A DNA stretch of 64,000 nt from Chlorogloeopsis sp038404745. Its GTDB lineage: Bacteria > Cyanobacteriota > Cyanobacteriia > Cyanobacteriales > Nostocaceae. The notes beneath the pieces were generated by a model that did not search any database, was not told the origin of the DNA, and worked only from the letters and a program-made list of their open reading frames with translations. A program made the translations under genes and the position numbers. How positions within the stretch are numbered: position 1 is the first letter of the stretch; every line of letters begins with the position of its first letter. Of the stretch, positions 1-8,305 are shown one piece after another. The stretch spans positions 24,121 through 88,120 of the forward strand of contig NZ_JAYKTT020000089.1 of assembly GCF_038404745.2 (NCBI RefSeq), given 5' to 3'.

Positions 1-637
1 CTTCACGAGTACGCTTTTCTACCTTTACTAGAGCTTGTTGCAGGCGAATTTGATCTTCTTGTGCCAACTGAAAGCTACGGTAGTGGTGATCTGGCACTAG
101 TTCACCCAAACTGGTAGATCCCTCTTCTCCATCTTGTATTGGTACATCCAAGCTGAGAGGAGCGCGATTAATCCATGCTAATTTAATTTCTTGCCATTCT
201 TGGGAAGAAATTTCTAGTGCTGCTGCTAGTTCTGAATCGGTTGGTTGGCGATTATATTTTTCCCGTAGAGAACGCGAAACTCCGATCGCCTGCTGTTGTA
301 GGGCTAAGTAGCGTCTGGGAATACGTACTGTTACACCTTTATCTCGGAGATAATGTTGAATTTCACCCCGAATGTAAGGAATAGCAAAGGAACTGAAAGC
401 ATGCCCTTTGGATATTTCAAATCTTTCAATCGCCCGAATTAAACCTAGACAACCTACTTGGAGCAAGTCTTCATAGCTTTCTTGGCATTGATTCATCCAA
501 TAGTGAGCTTCTTTTCTCACCAATCCAAAATTGAGTTTTACAAGTTGATTGCGAACAGCTGCTGATTGAGATTGCTGATATTCACGCAACAATTGCAAAA
601 TTTCGTGTTTCAGTTCGTAAGTGACTGTAGTTGGCAT
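1..637 (-). CDS. sigF: RNA polymerase sigma factor, SigF-like (group 3), 3' end cut by window
   Basis: Reading the minus strand from the ATG at 635-637 gives 212 codons with no stop before the window edge, so the C-terminal part (region 4) is missing. The protein opens MPTTVTYELKHEILQLLREY. It then shows sigma region 2 (VRKEAHYWMNQ, EDLLQVGCLGLIRAIERFE, FSSFAIPYIRGEIQHYLRDK) and the start of region 3 (VRIPRRYLALQQQ, followed by a SLREKYNRQPTDSELA-type helix). The FSSFAIPYIRGEIQHYLRD stretch is typical of the cyanobacterial SigF/SigB-SigF type alternative sigma factors, which are linked in model cyanobacteria to pilus and motility genes and to stress. The subgroup assignment is by pattern only. 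The 500-bp AT-rich spacer upstream would hold its promoter. Confidence 0.85.
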   Translation of the reverse strand, partial: MPTTVTYELKHEILQLLREYQQSQSAAVRNQLVKLNFGLVRKEAHYWMNQCQESYEDLLQVGCLGLIRAIERFEISKGHAFSSFAIPYIRGEIQHYLRDKGVTVRIPRRYLALQQQAIGVSRSLREKYNRQPTDSELAAALEISSQEWQEIKLAWINRAPLSLDVPIQDGEEGSTSLGELVPDHHYRSFQLAQEDQIRLQQALVKVEKRTRE

Positions 638-1064
638 AGCACCGTGTTGATTTGTCAAACAAACTGCAATTGGTATGTTTTGTAAACGCAAACAAAATTT
701 TGATATCGAAGGAAACCTTGGTATGCAAAATTTGGCCAGTTTCTGTTCCATCAGAAAACTAGCTAATAGGCAGCACAAGCTTTTCTGTGTACACCGAAAA
801 GCTTTACCGAAGGTAACTGAACCTGTCGTTGGATATAGGGATATCTAAAAAACGTATTGCTCTATAAGACAGAGCAACCCCAACAGCAGACAAAAGTTCT
901 TGGATGGAAATATCTGCTGTTGTTGGTTTATAGTTTTTTCAACACTACTTACAAAAGATATAAAATTTTTTACTAAAACAAAAACCGAAATTGTACTTAA
1001 ATTAATTAATGTATTTATTAATTTAACTAGTTGCTGTCAATATCCCTAGTAGTATGTAATAAGT

Positions 1065-1106
1065 TATTTTCTCCGTAGTTTGTTCCATAAATATACGGAG
1101 AAAATA
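1065..1106. terminator. 13-bp perfect hairpin flanked by an 11-bp direct repeat
   Basis: The arm TATTTTCTCCGTA (1065-1077) is exactly complementary to 1094-1106 around a 16-nt loop. The 11-mer CTAGTAGTATG occurs on both sides, at 1046-1056 and 1107-1117. The hairpin lies 45 bp past the stop of the CNNM-type gene, so it could end that transcript, although no clean U-tract follows. The direct repeats around it also resemble a target-site duplication of a very small mobile repeat. The rest of 638-1150 is AT-rich with no gene that I can see. Confidence 0.4.
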
Positions 1107-1150
1107 CTAGTAGTATGAAGTATCTAATCTTAAAAGAGGCTCTATTTCAA

Positions 1151-2476
1151 CTAGCCTTCTTTTTTACTATCAAAGGTTTGCTTCTGCTTAGGTACTACTA
1201 ACACCTTATCAACACGATTACCATCCATATCCATCACTTCAAAGCGCATACCCTGCCATTCAAAATGATCTGCTGCTGAGGGAATACGACCAAGATGAGT
1301 AATCACAAAACCACCAAGTGTTTGATAGTTGCCTTGATGCCCTCGCAGATATTCTTCAAGATCGAAAAGTTCAAAAAACTCTTCTACTGATAACATCCCA
1401 TCTAGTAACCAAGAACCATCCTCTCGTTGTACAGCTTGGGGATTTTCTAGCTCTTCTGCCGAAGGAACATCACCAACAATTTCAATCATCACATCGTTGA
1501 GAGTAACTAATCCCTGAATCACACCATATTCATCAACAACTAGCGCCATGTGAGTAACGGTTTGTTTGAATAATTCCAGAACCTTCAAACCACGAGTACT
1601 TTCTGGTACAAATACTGGCGAGCGCAATCCCACCGTCAAATCTAATGGTTCCCCAGTTAAACTGCGGGCTAACAAATCAGTCACCGGGATCACACCTAAA
1701 ACATTATCCAGCCCTCCTTGACAAACTGGATACCGAGAATAGGGACTTTCAATCACCTTCTGCCGATTTTCTTCTACAGAATCCTCTAAATCTAACCAGA
1801 CAATTTCTGGGCGAGGTGTCATAAACGAGCTAACGGGGCGATCGCCAAACCGAAATACTCGCTCTACCATATCTTGTTCTGCTTCTTCAAAGGTTCCCTC
1901 CTCTGTACCCTGCTCTATTAAGACTCTAATTTCTTCTTCTGTTACTTGTGGTTCATTAGATGGTCTGATACCCAAAGTTCGCACAACTGCATCAGTTGAT
2001 ATACTTAATAAATATACTAATGGTGCAGTAATTGTCGCTAGTAATTTCATGGGAATAGCAACAATCGAAGCAATTGGTTCCGGGCTGTTGAGAGCTATCC
2101 GTTTTGGTACTAATTCACCAAGAATTAGCGTCAGATAAGTAATAATTAAAACAGCTATGACGGTAGCGATCGCGTCAGAATAGGATGCTAGCCAGGGCAT
2201 TTGAATTAATAAAGGTTCTAATCTCCTGACAATCGTCGATTCGGCAAAAGCACCAGACAAGATACCCAGAAGAGTTATCCCGATTTGAACTGTAGCCAAA
2301 AATTGATTTGGGGAAGAGGCTAGTTCAAAGGCAACGCGAGCTTTTGGATCTCCCCGCTCTGCAAGCTGTTGTAAACGAACCTTGCGCGCTGAGACTATAG
2401 CCAACTCTGACATGACAAACAGGCTGTTGGCGAGGATGAGTAGGAAAATAATTAGGATTTCTACAGTTGGTGACAT
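1151..2476 (-). CDS. HlyC/CorC (CNNM) family membrane protein with CBS pair
   Basis: 441 aa with the standard order of this family. An N-terminal DUF21/CNNM membrane domain with about four hydrophobic segments covers roughly residues 1-190 and includes LILGELVPKRIALNSPE. A CBS pair (about 205-330) follows, beginning FRFGDRPVSSFMTPRPEIVWL and including YSRYPVCQGGLDNVLGVI. A CorC_HlyC domain (about 345-430) ends with QTLGGFVITHLGRIP. Proteins of this type act in the inner membrane in Mg/Co or other cation export and homeostasis; the old 'hemolysin' label is not meaningful here. Length and domain order are normal and there is no sign of damage. It stands alone, divergent from mfd across a 300-bp spacer. 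Confidence 0.88.
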   Translation of the reverse strand: MSPTVEILIIFLLILANSLFVMSELAIVSARKVRLQQLAERGDPKARVAFELASSPNQFLATVQIGITLLGILSGAFAESTIVRRLEPLLIQMPWLASYSDAIATVIAVLIITYLTLILGELVPKRIALNSPEPIASIVAIPMKLLATITAPLVYLLSISTDAVVRTLGIRPSNEPQVTEEEIRVLIEQGTEEGTFEEAEQDMVERVFRFGDRPVSSFMTPRPEIVWLDLEDSVEENRQKVIESPYSRYPVCQGGLDNVLGVIPVTDLLARSLTGEPLDLTVGLRSPVFVPESTRGLKVLELFKQTVTHMALVVDEYGVIQGLVTLNDVMIEIVGDVPSAEELENPQAVQREDGSWLLDGMLSVEEFFELFDLEEYLRGHQGNYQTLGGFVITHLGRIPSAADHFEWQGMRFEVMDMDGNRVDKVLVVPKQKQTFDSKKEG

Positions 2477-2778
2477 TCTTAAAAAATTGCCGATGCTATC
2501 GGCAAACCATACTTAAACTTTAATCTGAAATTAATATCTAGTATCCAAGATGTTTTTAGAGAACACTAAAAACATGGGAAAACAGCTATTAGTCATTATT
2601 CATAGGTGGTTGGGCAAGAACACAGTTCGTATATTAGCTATTAGTAGTCGTAATTGTACTAGGGACTTAGCTCTTTCAAACAAAGCTTCTACCATCCTTG
2701 ACATTTCTAAAATAGTTAAAGTAGGGGCTATGATTATCCATTGCTGCTCAGAACGACTTCCACCTGTTTTTTGAACTT

Positions 2779-5700
2779 ATGGCTTTTTCTTCCATTGTGC
2801 GTACTCTAGGGCGATCGCCGCTCACCACAGAGCTTATTAACAAGCTAAATCGACAACAAGATTTGCATTTAAACGGTATACCCCGGTTGCCAAAAGGCTT
2901 GATAGCGTCAAGTTTGGCTCAAACTGAGGGGCAGAATTTGTTTGTGGTTTGTGCAACTTTGGAAGAAGCAGGACGCTTTTCCGCACAGCTAGAGGCTATG
3001 GGATGGCAAACTGTGCATTTTTACCCAACCTCCGAAGCCTCTCCCTACGAACCTTTTGATCCTGAGACTGAAATGACTTGGGGACAGATGCAGGTGTTGG
3101 CGGATTTAGTTCAAGTGAGGGGACAGCAGACAGGAGACAGGAGACAAATTGCTGTTGTTGCCACTCATGCTGCTCTGCAACTGCACCTGCCACCATTAGA
3201 AGCTTTCAAACCTTTCTGTCTTACTATTAAGTCTGGTATAGAGTTTGACCTAGATTGTTTTGGCGAAAAAATCACTAGTTTAGGTTACGAGCGGGTTCCT
3301 CTGGTAGAAACGGAAGGACAGTGGAGCCGCCGTGGCGATATTGTTGATGTATTTCCAGTGTCTTCTGAGTTGCCAGTACGCTTAGAATGGTTTGGTGATG
3401 AGATTGAACAAATACGAGAATTTGATCCGTCCACTCAGCGTTCTGCGTTAGATAAGGTTGAGCAGCTGATTCTCACTCCTACGAGCTTTTCCCCTGTAGT
3501 TCAATCGGCTTTAAGTGAGGAGGTGCTAGAAACAGTTAAAACTTATCTTTCTGTAGTTGAACAAGAACAGTTTGAAGCAGGTACATCTTTAGAAGGTAGT
3601 CGTCGCTTTTTAGGACTTGCTTTTCGCGAACCAGCTTCATTGTTAGATTATTTACCAGAAAATACCCTGATTGCCATTGATGAGCCAGAACAGTGTCACG
3701 CTCACAGCGATCGCTGGGTGGAGAATGCTGAGGAGCAGTGGTTAGCTTTGGGGAGTAGAGGCGCAGACGAGAATGGAGACAGAAGCATTGAAGAAGCCTT
3801 GATTGCCTTACCAAAAATTCATCGTTGGTTTGATGATTGTTTAGCTGCTTTGGCAGAGTTCAAGAGAGTACATTTATCAGAACTTGCAGAGGAAAATCAA
3901 GGTATAAATCTTGCCAGTCGTGGAGTACCAGCAACGCCCCATTCCTTCGCCAAAATTGCAGATACACTGCGACAAGAGCGCGATCGCAATTTTTCTATTT
4001 GGTTAATTTCGGCACAACCTAGTCGTTCTGTATCTCTATTACAAGAACACGACTGCCCAGCTCAGTTTATACCTAATCCCCGTGACTACCAAGCGATTGA
4101 AAAGCTACAAATCAATCACGTACCTATTGCCTTAAAATATTCCGGAATGGCAGAGTTAGAAGGTTTTATTCTGCCTACATTCCGTATCGTTATTATTACT
4201 GACCGTGAATTTTACGGGCAACATAGCCTTGCCACTTTTAGCTATGTCCGTAAGCGCAGAAAAGCTACTTCTAAACAAGTAGATCCTAATAAGCTTCGCC
4301 CTGGCGACTTTGTGGTACACAGAAACCACGGTGTAGGTAAATTCCTCAAGTTGGAAAGTCTGACAATTAACCACGAAACCCGTGAGTACTTGGTAGTGCA
4401 ATATGCCGATGGTTTGCTGCGGGTAGCAGCCGATCAAGTGGGTGCGCTGTCGCGGTTTCGGACAACGACTCAGAAACCGCCAGAACTTAATAAAATGACT
4501 GGCAAAGCTTGGGAAAACACCAAGAATAAAGTCCGCAGAGCGATTAAGAAATTGGCGGTGGACTTGCTTAAATTGTATGCAGCGCGATCGCAACAAAAAG
4601 GTTTTGCCTTTCCAACAGATATGCCTTGGCAGCAGGAACTTGAAGACTCTTTTCCTTACCAACCCACAACCGATCAACTCAAGGCTGTACAAGATGTCAA
4701 ACGGGATATGGAAAGCGATCGCCCGATGGATCGCTTAGTCTGTGGCGACGTTGGTTTTGGTAAAACTGAAGTAGCTATTCGCGCTATCTTTAAAGCTGTC
4801 ACCGCCGGGAAACAGGTTGCACTCCTTGCACCTACTACCATCCTAACGCAACAACACTATCACACCCTCAAAGAACGCTTTGCTCCCTACCCTATTAACG
4901 TTGGGTTACTCAACCGCTTCCGCAGTCCCCAAGAACGCCGCGAAATTCAAAAACGATTAGCCACGGGTGAGTTAGATATAGTTGTGGGTACGCACCAACT
5001 TTTGGGTAAAGAAGTTACTTTCAAAGAATTAGGACTGTTGGTGGTGGATGAAGAACAGCGATTTGGGGTGAACCAAAAAGAGAAAATTAAAACGCTAAAA
5101 ACTCAGATTGATGTACTTACCCTCTCTGCTACTCCGATTCCCCGGACATTGTATATGTCTTTGTCAGGCATTCGGGAAATGAGTTTGATTACCACCCCGC
5201 CACCATCTCGGCGTCCAATTAAAACCCATCTGGCAGCGATGAATTCCGAAAGTATCCGCAGCGCGATTCGTCAGGAACTTGACAGAGGCGGACAGATTTT
5301 CTACGTAGTCCCACGGGTGGAAGGAATTGAAGAGACAGCAGGTAACTTGCGGGAGATGATACCGGGAGCAAGAATAGCGATCGCCCACGGACAAATGGAT
5401 GAAAGCGAGTTAGAAGCAACGATGCTCTCTTTCAGTAGTGGTGAAGCAGATATCCTTGTCTGTACCACGATTATTGAATCTGGTTTAGATATTCCGCGAG
5501 TTAACACTATTTTGATTGAAGATGCTCACCGCTTTGGTTTAGCACAGTTATATCAATTGCGGGGACGTGTAGGACGTGCAGGTATCCAGGCTCATGCTTG
5601 GCTATTTTATCCGAAACAAAGGACGTTATCTGATGCAGCGCGGCAACGCTTGCGGGCGATTCAGGAATTTACTCAATTGGGTTCTGGGTATCAATTAGCA

Positions 5701-6309
5701 ATGCGCGATATGGAAATTCGCGGAGTCGGTAACTTGCTAGGCGCAGAACAATCCGGTCAAATGGATGTAATCGGTTTTGATTTATACATGGAAATGCTGG
5801 AAGAAGCGATTCGGGAAATCCGAGGGCAAGAAATTCCCAAAGTTGATGATACGCAGATTGATCTCAACCTCACGGCGTTTATTCCCGCAGATTATATTCC
5901 AGATATCGATCAAAAAGTGAGTGCCTACCGGGCGGTGGCGGCTGCCAAGTCTAAAGAAGAACTCAAACAAATTGCTGCTGAGTGGAGCGATCGCTATGGT
6001 GCTGTTCCCACACCTGCAAACCAACTATTGCGGGTGATGGAATTGAAACAGCTAGGGAAAAAGCTAGGCTTCAGCCGAATTAAACCAGAAGCCAAGCAGC
6101 ACGTTGTGTTAGAAACGCCGATGGAGGAACCAGCTTGGAACTTGTTGGCAGCGAATTTACCAGAAAATCTCAAGTCTCGCTTTGTTTACTCACCAGGAAA
6201 AGTCACAGTGCGGGGTTTGGCAGTGTTTAAGGCGGATCAGCAGTTGCAAACCCTGATTGATGCGTTTGAGAAAATGCAGGGCGCAGTTGTGGAGGCGGCG
6301 GTTGTTTAA
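2779..6309 (+). CDS. mfd: transcription-repair coupling factor Mfd
   Basis: 1176 aa, full length for Mfd. The N-terminal UvrB-like damage-recognition region includes WSRRGDIVDVFPVSSELPVR. It is followed by the RNA polymerase-interacting CarD-like domain (LRPGDFVVHRNHGVGKFLKLE, near residues 512-575). The RecG-like superfamily 2 translocase has Walker A GDVGFGKTEVA, the DEEQRFG box and LSATPIPRTLYMSLSG; TTIIESGLDIPRVNTILIEDAHRFGLAQLYQLRGRVGR follows. A C-terminal TRCF domain ends the protein. It removes RNA polymerase stalled at lesions and recruits UvrA for nucleotide excision repair. A short insertion-like stretch (QVRGQQTGDRRQ, near residue 112) resembles the GGGACA-type low-complexity tracts seen elsewhere in the window. 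A 20-bp palindrome lies just after the stop codon. Confidence 0.97.
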   Translation: MAFSSIVRTLGRSPLTTELINKLNRQQDLHLNGIPRLPKGLIASSLAQTEGQNLFVVCATLEEAGRFSAQLEAMGWQTVHFYPTSEASPYEPFDPETEMTWGQMQVLADLVQVRGQQTGDRRQIAVVATHAALQLHLPPLEAFKPFCLTIKSGIEFDLDCFGEKITSLGYERVPLVETEGQWSRRGDIVDVFPVSSELPVRLEWFGDEIEQIREFDPSTQRSALDKVEQLILTPTSFSPVVQSALSEEVLETVKTYLSVVEQEQFEAGTSLEGSRRFLGLAFREPASLLDYLPENTLIAIDEPEQCHAHSDRWVENAEEQWLALGSRGADENGDRSIEEALIALPKIHRWFDDCLAALAEFKRVHLSELAEENQGINLASRGVPATPHSFAKIADTLRQERDRNFSIWLISAQPSRSVSLLQEHDCPAQFIPNPRDYQAIEKLQINHVPIALKYSGMAELEGFILPTFRIVIITDREFYGQHSLATFSYVRKRRKATSKQVDPNKLRPGDFVVHRNHGVGKFLKLESLTINHETREYLVVQYADGLLRVAADQVGALSRFRTTTQKPPELNKMTGKAWENTKNKVRRAIKKLAVDLLKLYAARSQQKGFAFPTDMPWQQELEDSFPYQPTTDQLKAVQDVKRDMESDRPMDRLVCGDVGFGKTEVAIRAIFKAVTAGKQVALLAPTTILTQQHYHTLKERFAPYPINVGLLNRFRSPQERREIQKRLATGELDIVVGTHQLLGKEVTFKELGLLVVDEEQRFGVNQKEKIKTLKTQIDVLTLSATPIPRTLYMSLSGIREMSLITTPPPSRRPIKTHLAAMNSESIRSAIRQELDRGGQIFYVVPRVEGIEETAGNLREMIPGARIAIAHGQMDESELEATMLSFSSGEADILVCTTIIESGLDIPRVNTILIEDAHRFGLAQLYQLRGRVGRAGIQAHAWLFYPKQRTLSDAARQRLRAIQEFTQLGSGYQLAMRDMEIRGVGNLLGAEQSGQMDVIGFDLYMEMLEEAIREIRGQEIPKVDDTQIDLNLTAFIPADYIPDIDQKVSAYRAVAAAKSKEELKQIAAEWSDRYGAVPTPANQLLRVMELKQLGKKLGFSRIKPEAKQHVVLETPMEEPAWNLLAANLPENLKSRFVYSPGKVTVRGLAVFKADQQLQTLIDAFEKMQGAVVEAAVV

Positions 6310-6320
6310 GATTGTTGTAG

Positions 6321-6340
6321 AGACGCGATTAATCGCGTCT
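6321..6340. terminator. 20-bp perfect palindrome behind mfd (dispersed repeat, copy 1)
   Basis: AGACGCGATTAATCGCGTCT is a perfect palindrome 11 bp after the mfd stop and is followed by TTTATAA. It can serve as a bidirectional terminator. The same core, with 5' sequence that includes the last codons of mfd, recurs at 7148-7191 beyond the toxin-antitoxin pair. Confidence 0.6.
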
Positions 6341-6392
6341 TTATAATCCAAAATTCCAAATCTTAAATCTGAATCTTCAGCAAATAAAATAT

Positions 6393-6608
6393 ATGTACAA
6401 AGTTCTACAAGCTACCTATGAAAACGGTAATTTAATCCTGAAAGAAAAACTCAGTTCAGATATGGAAGGCAAAACCCTCAAAGTTATTATTGTGGAAACG
6501 GATGAACTTGAGGCAAAAAAAGAAAGATTTTTTAATTTAGTAGACAGTCATTCATTTGCCTTACCTGAAAACTATCACTTCGATAGAGAGGAATTGCATG
6601 GTAGATAA
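6393..6608 (+). CDS. antitoxin of a VapBC-type module
   Basis: 71 aa, starting MYKVLQATYENGNLILKEKL and ending HFDREELHGR. The opening is the pattern of short cyanobacterial antitoxins paired with PIN toxins: a small beta-rich N-terminus beginning with Y-x-V/A-x-A-x-Y-E-N-G, followed by a charged, probably disordered toxin-binding tail. Its last 11 nt overlap the PIN toxin gene downstream, the usual coupling for such pairs. Expected role: neutralise the toxin by binding it and repress the shared promoter. The DNA-binding fold is not obvious by eye, so the antitoxin family name is left open. The pair sits between two copies of a repeat, which suggests acquisition as a cassette. Confidence 0.75.
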   Translation: MYKVLQATYENGNLILKEKLSSDMEGKTLKVIIVETDELEAKKERFFNLVDSHSFALPENYHFDREELHGR

Positions 6609-7020
6609 GGTTATGATTGATACTAATCTCTTGGTCTATCTCTATGCTAAGAATCCTCCAAGTAAATATCTCAAAGTTAAAGAAATCATTTCTGATAATT
6701 TTGAGTTATTGATTGTCAGTACACAGATTTTAGGAGAGCTTTATAATGTATTAACCAAAAAGAATTTGACAACAAAAGAAGAAGCAAAACAAATTATTGG
6801 AGAAATTGCTACAAATTTTTTAGTTGTAGAAATTGATATTTTAAAGGTCTTGGCAGCATTAGACATTAACTCAGGATACGGTTACTCTTATTGGGATAGT
6901 TTAGTCATATCTACGGCTTTACTCTGTAATTGCAGCATTCTCTACTCAGAAGATATGCAACATAATCAACTTATTGAAAATAAAACAAGAATAGTTAACT
7001 CGTTTGCTGAGATAAAGTGA
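6598..7020 (+). CDS. vapC: PIN-domain ribonuclease toxin, VapC-like
   Basis: 140 aa from the ATG at 6598, which has AGAGAGGA just upstream and overlaps the antitoxin stop. The longer open frame from 6556 adds 14 residues encoded inside the antitoxin gene and is unlikely. PIN-domain acidic residues are in place: D8 (VMIDTNLLVYLY), E47 (TQILGELYNVL), D100 (YSYWDSLVISTA) and D119 (ILYSEDMQHNQ). Such proteins are Mg-dependent endoribonucleases that cut tRNA, rRNA or mRNA once the antitoxin is degraded. Length is normal for VapC and there are no signs of decay. Composition is AT-rich compared with mfd, consistent with recent transfer. Confidence 0.88.
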   Translation: MVDKVMIDTNLLVYLYAKNPPSKYLKVKEIISDNFELLIVSTQILGELYNVLTKKNLTTKEEAKQIIGEIATNFLVVEIDILKVLAALDINSGYGYSYWDSLVISTALLCNCSILYSEDMQHNQLIENKTRIVNSFAEIK

Positions 7021-7147
7021 AAGTTGCGATCGCTCTTTGTTTGTCTAAAAAAGTCACTATGAATGGTTTGGGAAATATCATATGCAGATTAGTAATTGTA
7101 AACTTATGATTGTTAGGTTTTAAAAATGCAAGGTAATACAAAGTGCA

Positions 7148-7191
7148 GTTGTTTAAGATTAGTTGTAGAGACGCGCTGAATTACGTCTCTA
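7148..7191. repeat. dispersed palindromic repeat, copy 2 (partner of the mfd 3' copy)
   Basis: The 13-mer GTTGTTTAAGATT (7148-7160) is identical to 6301-6313, which spans the mfd stop codon. GTTGTAGAGACGCG (7162-7175) matches 6314-6327. The palindrome here is degenerate: TAGAGACG (7166-7173) pairs with CGTCTCTA (7184-7191). Because this copy carries mfd 3'-end sequence, the toxin-antitoxin pair lies between a duplicated stretch of about 40 bp. Confidence 0.65.
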
Positions 7192-7249
7192 TAATTTAAA
7201 AATCCCGTTAGTAACTACAGTAACCTGAACTTCAAAACTGATTCATTAT

Positions 7250-7741
7250 CTATTCCTGTATAAATTCAACATTAAAGCCGTTAGTCTTTATATCAAACAA
7301 GGATATGGTATTTGTGATTGACCCACGAAATATAGCACTACCTTTCATAGGAACATTCCTTGGCATTTGATTGGGTGCGGAGACCTTGCTTGATTTATTT
7401 CCTAGATTAACTTGTGAAGCTGTGAATTCGTTACCTGCACTATCTATTATCCTTGTTAGATAACTAGAAATGATAAGATATCTAGTTATTGGTTGTTCAT
7501 TTTTTACTACAAAAGAGCATATTACTATATCATCTGACTGTTGTGAACATCCTGTAAATTGAAACAAGTATCCTTCTTTTCGTAGCGTAGGAAGTTTTTG
7601 TTGAGCAATTATTAATTTTGGAGCAGCAGACAAACTATTGCCAAGCAAATGATGGGAAATTAGATGTGCGTTAAATGAAATATTTGTAAAGCTGTGTGAT
7701 GCAGATATTAGAGACAGTAGTAAAGGTACACTCCTCAACAT
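7250..7741 (-). CDS. secreted protein of unknown function
   Basis: 163 aa, not recognised. The N-terminus (MLRSVPLLLSLISASHS) and the following segment up to about residue 46 (SLSAAPKLIIAQQ) look like a signal peptide with a long, weak hydrophobic region. The mature part is beta-rich and has two Cys (FTGCSQQSDDIVICSF) that could form a disulfide. The pattern 'FTGCSQQSDDIVICSFVVKN', followed by a region mentioning an added property of the residue (RIIDSAGNEF), resembles small periplasmic proteins of unknown function found in cyanobacteria. It stands alone, convergent to the toxin-antitoxin pair. I assign no function. Confidence 0.6.
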   Translation of the reverse strand: MLRSVPLLLSLISASHSFTNISFNAHLISHHLLGNSLSAAPKLIIAQQKLPTLRKEGYLFQFTGCSQQSDDIVICSFVVKNEQPITRYLIISSYLTRIIDSAGNEFTASQVNLGNKSSKVSAPNQMPRNVPMKGSAIFRGSITNTISLFDIKTNGFNVEFIQE

Positions 7742-7833
7742 TATCTATCCATCCTTACATATAAATTTAACTTCTTGGACTTCTTTGACTGGTAGCTAAT
7801 TTTCTGGAAAATTTTACTCTAGAGACTAGACTT

Positions 7834-8127
7834 TTATTTCACTATAAAAGTTGGATGATTACGCCAACTGGGAGGAGTAGGTTCTCTTTCTGGTGATGTA
7901 AGCGGTTCTTGAGGTACAGGTTTTTGGAATCTCTTTAGCCAGGATAACCATCTCATCATCAAGTGTGGGAGTTTTGCTAACAAGGTTTCAATCCTCGTTG
8001 TTGAGTTTGGGAGCCTCGCCAGCGAGTCTCCGAGTCTCACTGTTGAGTCTGGGAGCCTCATCAGCAAGATTTCAAGTCTCGTTATTGAGTATTGCAATCT
8101 CGTCAACGAGGATAATAACCTCATCAT
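7834..8127 (-). CDS. heptad-repeat ORF, probably 5'-truncated
   Basis: 97 aa made almost wholly of 7-residue units of the form x-x-R-L-x-x-S (for example LMRLPDS, TVRLGDS, LARLPNS, TTRIETL), then a Pro-rich tail (PVPQEPLTSPEREPTPP). The heptads come from a 21-bp tandem DNA repeat. Upstream of the ATG the same frame continues with repeat-like residues (RLQNSAVRL, then a TAG, then DFLARLLDS), so an older, longer frame was cut by a nonsense codon. A Leu every seventh residue would form an amphipathic or coiled-coil helix. The opposite strand (7965-8231) is also open across the repeat, as expected for a 21-bp unit, so coding is uncertain. The tail outside the repeat favours the minus strand. Confidence 0.35.
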   Translation of the reverse strand: MMRLLSSLTRLQYSITRLEILLMRLPDSTVRLGDSLARLPNSTTRIETLLAKLPHLMMRWLSWLKRFQKPVPQEPLTSPEREPTPPSWRNHPTFIVK

Positions 8128-8214
8128 TGAGTCTAGGAGTCTCGCCAGGAAGTCCTAGAGTCTCACTGCTGAATTTTGCAATCTCTTTAACGAAGATAAT
8201 TATGTCATCGTCAA
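7921..8214. repeat. tandem array of about fourteen degenerate 21-bp units
   Basis: From 7921 the sequence falls into consecutive 21-bp units of the type GTCTGGGAGCCTCATCAGCAA, with conserved GAGTCT/GGGAG and CTC-cores and much variation elsewhere. About fourteen units fit without gaps up to 8214. A 21-bp period keeps frame on both strands and produces 7-residue protein repeats. It is not a CRISPR array: the units abut, with no unique spacers. Confidence 0.7.
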
Positions 8215-8305
8215 GTTGTATTTCTACTTGAGCATCAGCCTACTGTATTTTTTCAAAGTCTAAAATCTCCAAGTTTAAATAGAAATAGAGCTATATTAAT
8301 CATTT

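Noticed and set aside
2550..2774. 74-aa open frame upstream of mfd on the plus strand
   Set aside because: It has no ribosome-binding site, no recognisable motif and a composition unlike its neighbours; it lies in the mfd promoter region.
6556..7020. Longer start for the PIN toxin (154 aa)
   Set aside because: The extra 14 residues are read from inside the antitoxin gene, and the ATG at 6598 has the purine-rich site and the normal overlap.
7921..8214. 21-bp array considered as a CRISPR
   Set aside because: The units abut directly with no unique spacers, and all vary together; it is a tandem repeat.
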